Assembly: GCF_963583255.1 (NCBI RefSeq)
Contig: NC_084809.1
Location: forward strand, 5,131,501 to 5,195,500
Direction of reading: 5' to 3'
Length of the DNA: 64,000 nt
Source of the DNA: Pyrus communis
Taxonomy: Eukaryota; Streptophyta; Magnoliopsida; Rosales; Rosaceae
Shown here: one piece after another, positions 57,526 to 64,000 of the stretch
Position numbering within the stretch: position 1 is the stretch's first letter
Layout of the letters: each line of letters begins with the position of its first letter
Notes under the pieces: generated by a model
Told to the model about the DNA's origin: nothing
Database searches by the model: none
What the model saw: the letters and a program-made list of their open reading frames with translations, nothing else
Position numbers and translations under genes: made by a program

Positions 57526-60193
57526 CTACACTGAATCAACCCCTTCAACCTGCTGCTGCGCTAGGTATCTTTCCCTGCGCTCTTTCTACAAAGGAAACCG
57601 CACATACTACAAGTAAGAATGTGAATCTATAACGCTCAACACCATCATTCTACCAAAAGAAACAAAAATGTGTTGAGAATGCCTTACCCATTCATCTATG
57701 ACAAGTCCTTCCCCTACTATCCGGGGACCTGCTTCTTGTGGAGGCTTTTTTCGTGATTCAAGGGCAGCCTCAGCCTCGGCCAATTGCCGCTCAAGTTTTT
57801 CCATTGCCTTAATAAAAAAACAAATTGAAAGTGAGAAGGCTTATTACTCAGGCTAAAGCGAAGACAACCAAAAAATGTATATGTAGTGAAAGAAATGACA
57901 AACTAGAGATGTATCCATCTACTAACAGGGGTAGGGCGCTCAGGGTCAAGAAAAACAACGCGCAAAACCTGCTCAACCACGACTTGGTCCCTCTGCTCAT
58001 CAAACTGCATAAACACATGTCACATTTAATGTTTAACATCTGTGAATTATGATGCACACTAGTTTCTATCTTGTCATAACATAAAAAATATACAATAGAT
58101 TTCAAGTATAAATCAGATATTGCGAGATCAAACTGTTGCAGAAGCTAGATATATGCCCTAAACAAATTACAAGGAAGCTTGAATTAGAATTCTGCCAAAT
58201 GTTTGCTAATGCAGTACATGACATCTGAATTTTCACTTATTAGTATATGGCGCCTAAGGTTATAGACAAACATTTTTCTGAAATTATCTTTGAGGGAATG
58301 TAAAAGTATGTTGGGGGAAAAACAATATAATTAAATATGGTTAAAAGTTATACACGAAATGCCTGCAACCATACCAGTTCTGGCACATAGTCCATATCTC
58401 CTTTCACTTTTAAGGTCATGATCTTGAACTTAACCCTGCTCTTCTGGTCTACAGCTGGTTTCTCATCGTTCTCTGGAGGTTCCACAAACTTGAAAACTGT
58501 CATTAAAATTACAATTTTCAGCGATGAACTTACTAGAATATGACTAACTAGTATGTTATTCATTGTAAATATATGGAAGTGAAATATAACCCGAAAATGG
58601 AAGATCGTGAAGTAAGAATTACCAGTTGCAATAAGACCTTCATCAGGAGCAAGTATACCCCCAGGAGGACGCATGTAACAACTCTTTGGTGCAGTTGTTT
58701 GGAACTAAAGCAATCAACACGTAAGCAGTTAGATAGCCGCATCGAATTTATAGTGGGAAAACTCTTGATGTATACTGTCATCCAATGCTATACAATTTTC
58801 AAAACTATGTTAACCGAATTTGATCATATGTCCAATTAGATATGACTAGTTTCAGATATGTAAAATACATAACAGGGGAACTTAGAGGATTCAATCCATA
58901 CCTTGAAAGCTACAATAGTTTTGCTTGTGTTTTTTATTCCAATTGCACTCCTGACCTGTTTACCGGGTTCATCTTCGGACGAAACAAATACATTGTGAGG
59001 CCAAATATATCTAGCTTGAATCATATACCAGCAAAGGAACTCAGCCAACATTACACTTTTATAATGATAGCAAATATTTCTGAGTGAAAATCTTACAAGA
59101 AATCCTAGGTGAAGCTAATAATGTGAGAAGAGGCCGGATCAGATTAAATGCATCCACTCCCAACTACACAGATGGATACATCATGCAACAGAAACAAGCC
59201 AAAGAAGAGAGCATATGAGACATAGATAGAGACCCCAATAAGAATTGACCATATCAGCAATAAACATTTGGAATTAAATACGGAATTTGTTATTTTTAAA
59301 CTCTCGATCATAGAAATTGGGAAATGACGCATAGTTACATGGAATTTAAACTTGAGAATTGGAGGTCCCAAATTCCAAGTTTTTTTTTCACGCAAAAATT
59401 CTAAATTTCTATGTTTCTGAATCCAAACAAGGGAATTTGTGCATGTCAATTTATAAATCCTGACTTTTACCCAAATTCCAAGTTTATTTCTCTCATCCAA
59501 ACATAGTATAAGACTTGTTTGGAACAGATTTTTGAAGGGTTAAAAGCGTTTTGTGACAATTAAAACATTTCTGAATACTTTTGGAAAAAAACTTCAAAGT
59601 TGTTCTACGAGTTTCAAATAAATCACTTCTAGGAAAGTGCTTATAAGCAGAAGTATTTCTCACATAAGCAAATCCCAAACGGCCCCAAGTCATTCATAGT
59701 CTAACTCATGAAATCAACAATTTATGCAACTTAAGCAAATCAAAGAACAAAGAATGTGGTTATATGTAAGCATTTATATTAGCAAAACACCAGTCTAAGC
59801 TCACAACAGACATATCATGCATGCAACCAATTACACAACCCAAAAAAACAAAAACCCAGATCAGAATTATTACATAAGAACAAAGATAACTATATAGACA
59901 AGTAAAAGGGGCATACATGGAAAAAATAGCTTATTTGGGGGATCAAGACGCAGCCTCCTCCGAGCAGGAAGCAAAGACTTGGTCACATACGACACCGTAC
60001 TGGCAGAATGAAGAGCCGTACGTTCAGCCGCAGACTCGTGACCCAGCTGGTGGTGAACATTATGATGCATAGAAGACAAGGTCGAGGACGATGACGAAGA
60101 GGAAGACGAGGAGGCGTTTCCGGGCCAAAACGGTATTTTGAACAGACTCCAAAGCTTCCCGTCATGCCCAGATTTCTCAGCCTCCACAGCCAT
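57526..60193 (-). CDS. VAP4: VAP4-type vesicle-associated protein (MSP domain), seven exons, 269 aa
   Basis: Exons (minus): 59,917-60,193; 58,902-58,972; 58,623-58,704; 58,375-58,496; 57,927-58,004; 57,688-57,807; 57,526-57,585. They total 810 bp in one frame with GT/AG sites (donors GTATG, GTATGG, GTAATT, GTATGG, GTTAGT, GTAAGG). ATG 60,193 opens MAVEAEKSGHDGKLWSLFKI, then a Ser-rich stretch. Residues ~82-210 form the MSP domain (RLRLDPPNKLFFPYEPGKQV, MRPPGGILAPDEGLIATVFK, RVVFLDPERPTP). A short coiled-coil-like helix (EKLERQLAEAEAALESRKK) and the conserved tail IVGEGLVIDEWKERRERY to VEGVDSV follow. No C-terminal membrane anchor is seen. VAPs bridge the ER to other membranes by binding FFAT motifs, and the VAP4 clade is plant-specific. 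It is single copy here, outside the array. Confidence 0.92.
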
Positions 60194-61130
60194 TGTCGAC
60201 CCTACTCGCCGGAAATCACTTCGCGGTGGCCGCGGGCAAACGGGTTTCGCCGGAGATGGTGTGAAAACAGTCAAAAAAGAGATTTTGTTTTGCGCGGATT
60301 GAACGAGAATTCGCTTTGTGCGGATTGAAGGCGAAAGCTGAAAGATTGAGACTTTGGTGGCACGTAGTGTTTGTGAAAGGTCTTTATGGAATGCGGACGC
60401 CGAATGCGGATGAATGCGACCCTTCGTTCTGGACTTTTTGGATTGTCGGAACTGGCGGTGGTTACTTTTACAGTTTACTCACTCCAATCTGTTCTGTTGT
60501 TGTTGGCTGGCAGTTGGCAGCTGAGGATCAAGTTTAAAAACATATTATGGGCACTTATATATTTCAATTTCATTCAAACTATTGAACTTATATTTTTTAT
60601 TCAAGTAACGTCGTAGTCCGATTTAAACCAATGAGAGGGAATTCCAATTTCGGTTGAGTGGCTATGCCAAAATCTGCATTAAAATTATTGGACTATAGTC
60701 TATAAGAGCATAGCTGCCACCAATTATATATTTCTTATTACATGACTACAGATGTAATGTGATGAACGCTAAAACTACAAAATCCAAAAATATCAACACA
60801 TCTGAACAAGGTCAATCAATTTCATTAGTGTCCATACCCTCTTACATCTAAGTACAATTGTCTTCCTAAACATTGGAATAGTTTAGAAATCGTTTGGTCA
60901 AATATCATAGTACAGTTTAATTTCCAAACAATAATCTATATCTTGGTATTAATTTCCAAACAGAAAATTGACAGCTATAGGAAGAATACCCAAATCAGTG
61001 GTGGAAGAACTATAGCTTCGGATATGACATGCACCAAATCCACACTTCCTTTCCAATCTTCCTGCGATTTCTTTTTCCTTTCGTCTCTCTTTTTATTCTT
61101 TTGTCATTCTACTTTTGTTTTTAAAAGACT
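60194..61130. other. Upstream region of the VAP4-like gene and intergenic DNA
   Basis: Holds the 5' flank of the VAP4-like gene. The G-rich open frames at 60,316-60,616 overlap that flank and have no known domain. No clear TATA box was identified near the start. Confidence 0.5.
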
Positions 61131-61172
61131 GGATCAATTGCATGAGGCCATAATTAAAATAGGTAATGATGT

Positions 61173-61355
61173 TTAGGGCATTAGAACATGTTCTCCTATA
61201 GTGGTGCCGTCAAAGGTAACGACCCTGCAAACAGCAACTCCAGTGATATTCCCATGTGGCCCTCCCTCTTGTGAAAGGCATCTCATCTTTTTCCCACATC
61301 CCAAATCAATGAAATCATATTCATACACCATAGTTGTGGACCTGCCATTTTTCAC
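61173..61355 (-). pseudogene. Unrecognised exon-like open frame
   Basis: A 60-codon frame with protein-like composition (VYEYDFIDLGCGKKMRCLSQ, then VVTFDGTTIGEHVLMP and TAA). It opens just after tttcccaag, a plausible splice acceptor, and has no ATG at its upstream edge. It may be a terminal exon of an unfound gene or a relic. No family was recognised. Confidence 0.25.
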
Positions 61356-61399
61356 TTGGGAAAATCACATAGTTCAAAGAGCTTTTGCGTAAAGTTACT

Positions 61400-62640
61400 T
61401 CTGTTCCCTTTATTTTTCTCACGGTGCATATATAATAAGTTGATCGACCCAAGGGGGCTTATTGCTTGGAGATTGGAGCACTACCGTATAAGATGCAGTT
61501 ACATAATTGCGTGCTCTAATTTCATGATCGATCCTTACTTAGATCGATAATTGACAAGTGAATCTTAATATTTAAGGGTGTATATCTCTAAATTGTGTTA
61601 AACACATCAATCTAATCCCCGACTTCAAAATCACTTGATGCATGTTTATATTTTGATAGTACACACTAATGTTCATAAAAAAAATTGCAAACACGACACG
61701 TGATTAAAAAATAAAGGGCACATAACTAATGTATATGGTATCAAATAATCGGATGATTACGACTTTGGAGTTTAAAATGATGAGTTTCACATAATAATAG
61801 GACCAGGTTAATCAGAATTCAAAGTTTTATAGTTCTGTTTTTGTTAGAGATGACATTCAATTAATTATTTGCTTTTCTATGTGTCAAACTCTAAGGAAAA
61901 TGTGATTTCATCCTTCTGAACAAATTAAAAGGATATAATGAGACCAAAGACACACAGCATACATAACGCTTGGTAATGATTTCATAAACATGGGAGTGGG
62001 CAGGAATAGGATCTTTCCAGCTCAGTTGGGTCCCCAACAACTCAAGTACATTATTAGTCCAAGTGGTTTTTCTGATTGCTTCCTAGTCCCCTTCTTCTTT
62101 GACACCATCTCTTTTTTTTTTTTTTTTTTTTTTTCGAAGAAGATTCTCCCACTTGTGTAGACAGTGGCATCGATCATGTTGTTAATTACTACATGTTGGT
62201 AGCTCTGCAGGGATCTTTATTTGATAAATTTTCATCTTTCATCCCCAATAAGTTCTATGGTAACAATATTTGTAAGAGGCTAAGAGCAGACTGCCCTCTA
62301 CAGCTCTACTCTACAATTTGCACAAACCTGAAAATAATCTTAGGGTAAGAGATAATCATTTTCTAGCACAAGCGAGGTCAGGTATGATTCAGAAAATTAA
62401 TAGTGCATTTTTGCTCACTAACTTAATTATTGTTACATAAGTTTAAATTTTGTGATTTCTGTATAGATTAAACTCATCCAATGAGTAATCAATGGGTACG
62501 TGAACAAAAATATTTCTTCCAAAAATTATATTTTGGGGATGAATCTCCAACCTTTGTATTTTGTAACGAAGTTCTCCTCCCTGTCTTAATTTATTGATAA
62601 TAAAGATTAATGTGCCGACATAAAATGTTTCCAAAGTATG
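61400..62640. other. AT-rich intergenic sequence, no gene seen
   Basis: No credible coding frame. It includes a T tract at about 62,111-62,134. Confidence 0.6.
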
Positions 62641-62682
62641 TACAAATTACAATGACCTTAAGCCGAGTTTAATTGGGTCTCA

Positions 62683-62955
62683 GTTGGGAACCCAAGAATT
62701 AAGATTACATAACTTTCCTCATGGACTCCTCTGACGGCTTTGCTTTCTCTTCTCTCATGATTGTGCCTTAAACCCTTGGAGCAGCAGAAGGAGAAGGATA
62801 CAATTCCTTGGCCTGAGAAAACAACCTGGTCAGATGGTTCTTGACATGTTGGTGCATCAGTGTTATGGGGTCGTTTCACCTGCATACCCCTTGGTCTTTC
62901 AGGGCTTCCACAACTCCAACTGCTGCCCCCCCAATCCAAGACCTAACATATCGAT
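62683..62955 (-). pseudogene. WIP (DUF3774) pseudogene outside the array
   Basis: The order of family motifs is clear on the minus strand: RSWIGGAAVGVVEALKDQGV and CR, then HQHVKNHLTRLFSQAKELY, REEKAKPSEESMRKVM and a MYLNSW-type end. A TGA replaces the Trp codon after GVCR, there is a further stop after the Ser/Pro stretch, and one extra base after the Met codon shifts the ending. It is a classic N-terminal VGVVEALKDQG type WIP, unlike the array C genes, and lies about 2.5 kb upstream of the VAP4-like gene. Confidence 0.8.
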
Positions 62956-62970
62956 ACATACTAGTTAGGT

Positions 62971-63439
62971 CATCTCCAACCGAAGGGTCCAGAGGGTCAA
63001 AGGGTAGAAAATAACCCAAAAACCGTCTCCAACCGAGAGCTAGACCAAAGAGCTCGTGGGTCCCATTGGACAAAAAATGGCCAAAGGGCCAACCGGTTGG
63101 CCCAAAGTAGCCAGCCAGCTAGCCCCGGGCTAGGCCATAATTTTCATTATTCTTGTCGGTTATATCCGACAGGAATGGTAGACCAAAATTTCAAATACAA
63201 CGGCTAGTTACCGTTGGATTCATTTTTTTTTTTATGAATTTAATTTTTAAATTGTAAATTTTAATTTGTAATTTTTAAATTTAAGTTGTAGTTTTTAAAT
63301 ATAAGTTGTTGTTTTTAAATTTAAGTTGGTGTAGTTTTTAAATTTAAATAATAAATTATATTTGGTCCTATGATCCTCGGTTGGAGACGGTTTTTTGTGA
63401 CAGAGCTAAAACGAGCCTTATGGCCCTCGGTTGGAGATG
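62971..63439. mobile_element. 469-bp foldback/MITE-like element with nested inverted repeats
   Basis: Outer ends catctccaaccga and its complement ggttggagatg, plus an inner pair ccgtctccaaccgag / ctcggttggagacgg, make imperfect inverted repeats about 70 bp long. The interior is AT-rich with aatttttaaatttaagttg repeats. No target duplication was found. Confidence 0.65.
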
Positions 63440-63494
63440 GAGGCAAATATGACCATGTACAGATCATTAAAATATTAGTATCTTGGATGACCAG

Positions 63495-63780
63495 TGTGAC
63501 ATCCCACATCGCCTAGGGGAGTGATCCTTATATGTATATTCACATCCCTACCTAGCATGAGGCATTTTGGGAGCTCATTGGCTTCCGGTTCCATCGGAAC
63601 TCCAAAGTTAAGCGAGTAGCACACGAGAGCATTTCCATGATGGGTGACCCCCTGGGAAGTTCTCGTGTGAGTTCCCAGAAACAAAACCGTGAGGGCGTGG
63701 TCGGGGCCCAAAGCGAACAATATCGTGTTACGGTAGAGTCGAGCCCGGGATGTGGTTGGGGCCTGGGCCGTGATGTGACA
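63495..63780 (+). mobile_element. Cassandra-type TRIM, 5' LTR with 5S rRNA-like promoter
   Basis: Starts TGTGACATCCC and ends GTGATGTGACA (286 bp). Inside, about 63,560-63,672, is a 5S rRNA-like stretch with A-box-like aagttaagcgag (63,605-63,616) and C-box-like gatgggtgaccccctggga (63,639-63,657), the pol III internal promoter parts. This 5S content in an LTR defines Cassandra TRIMs. Confidence 0.88.
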
Positions 63781-63872
63781 ATTTGGTATCAGAGCCTAAC
63801 CCTGGCCGTGGTGTGTCGACGAGGACGTTGGGCCCCTAAAGGGGGTGGATTGTGGCATCCCACATCGTCCAG
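63781..63872 (+). mobile_element. Cassandra TRIM interior (PBS, PPT) and start of a truncated second LTR
   Basis: PBS TGGTATCAGAGC at 63,784-63,795 matches initiator tRNA-Met. A purine tract (taaagggggtgg, 63,837-63,848) precedes a second LTR starting at 63,851 (tgtggcatcccacatcg) that breaks after about 22 bp. The interior is only ~70 bp and has no coding sequence. Confidence 0.85.
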
Positions 63873-64000
63873 TTGGAGCTGGAGGCAAATATGACCATGT
63901 ACTGTTCATTAAAATATTAATATCTTGGATGACCAGTGTGACATCCCACATCGCCCAGGGGAGTGATCCTTATATGTATATTCTCATCCCTACCTAGCAC
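63873..64000 (+). repeat. Second tandem copy of flank plus Cassandra LTR, cut by the window end
   Basis: ttggagctggaggcaaatat and the following flank repeat 63,431-63,494. Another LTR starts at 63,937, exactly 442 bp after the first. The arrangement is a tandem duplication of flank, LTR and interior. Confidence 0.85.

Noticed and set aside
60316..60616. Open frames beside the VAP4-like gene
   Set aside because: They lie in the gene's 5' flank, on the opposite strand, with no homology recognised.
63560..63672. 5S rRNA gene
   Set aside because: The 5S-like part is diverged and lies inside an LTR with PBS and PPT, so it is a Cassandra TRIM and not a 5S gene.

Overview
This is a plant nuclear window, AT-rich and repeat-dense, with spliced genes (GT/AG introns), TATA boxes and many plant transposon families: Ty1/copia, Ty3/gypsy with a chromodomain, solo LTRs, MITEs, a tRNA-derived SINE, and a Cassandra-type TRIM carrying a 5S rRNA-like promoter. 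The repeat families and proteins suggest a eudicot, probably Rosaceae (apple/pear type). That placement is inference from familiarity, not a search.

Layout. (1) About 1-7,030: two decayed Ty1/copia elements on the minus strand, fused head-to-tail inside coding sequence near 2,795. They are followed by LTR-like sequence, a G-rich block and a ~34-bp minisatellite (to ~7,815). (2) About 7,880-50,884: a segmental tandem array with a period of ~7 kb. A full unit, read left to right, has five parts, and its genes are all on the minus strand. Gene A encodes a small secreted single-LysM protein (two exons, TATA box, AATAAA signal); there are six copies, all intact. C' is a frameshifted relic of a wound-induced (WIP/DUF3774) gene. 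C is an open WIP-like gene with three usable copies. Next comes a SINE insertion. Last is B, a second LysM gene that has lost its start codon and most of its signal peptide (four copies). Units 3 and 5 share one deletion that removed most of C, the SINE and B, and both carry the same hAT-like MITE. This shows a later two-unit (~14.1 kb) duplication. Single units were then altered by a gypsy insertion with deletion (unit 1), a TIR element holding a gypsy solo LTR (unit 3), a non-autonomous LTR element with a perfect TSD (unit 5), and a 121-bp MITE with TSD (unit 6). (3) About 50,885-57,500: a CACTA-like end, more MITEs and a hAT-type element with an 8-bp TSD. (4) 57,526-60,193 (minus): a seven-exon single-copy gene for a VAP4-type (MSP domain) ER/vesicle-associated protein of 269 aa. 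(5) 60,194-64,000: mostly non-coding, with a WIP pseudogene, a foldback element and tandemly duplicated Cassandra TRIM sequence.

Biology. The array expands small apoplastic LysM proteins (predicted chitin/N-acetylglucosamine binding) interleaved with WIP-like small proteins. Both are families tied to defence or wounding. The copies have begun to diverge: a start-less paralogue series, an in-frame loss within the LysM core, a splice-acceptor change and a damaged TATA box. Exon coordinates were read by eye from splice sites and reading frames. No alignment, expression or database evidence was available.
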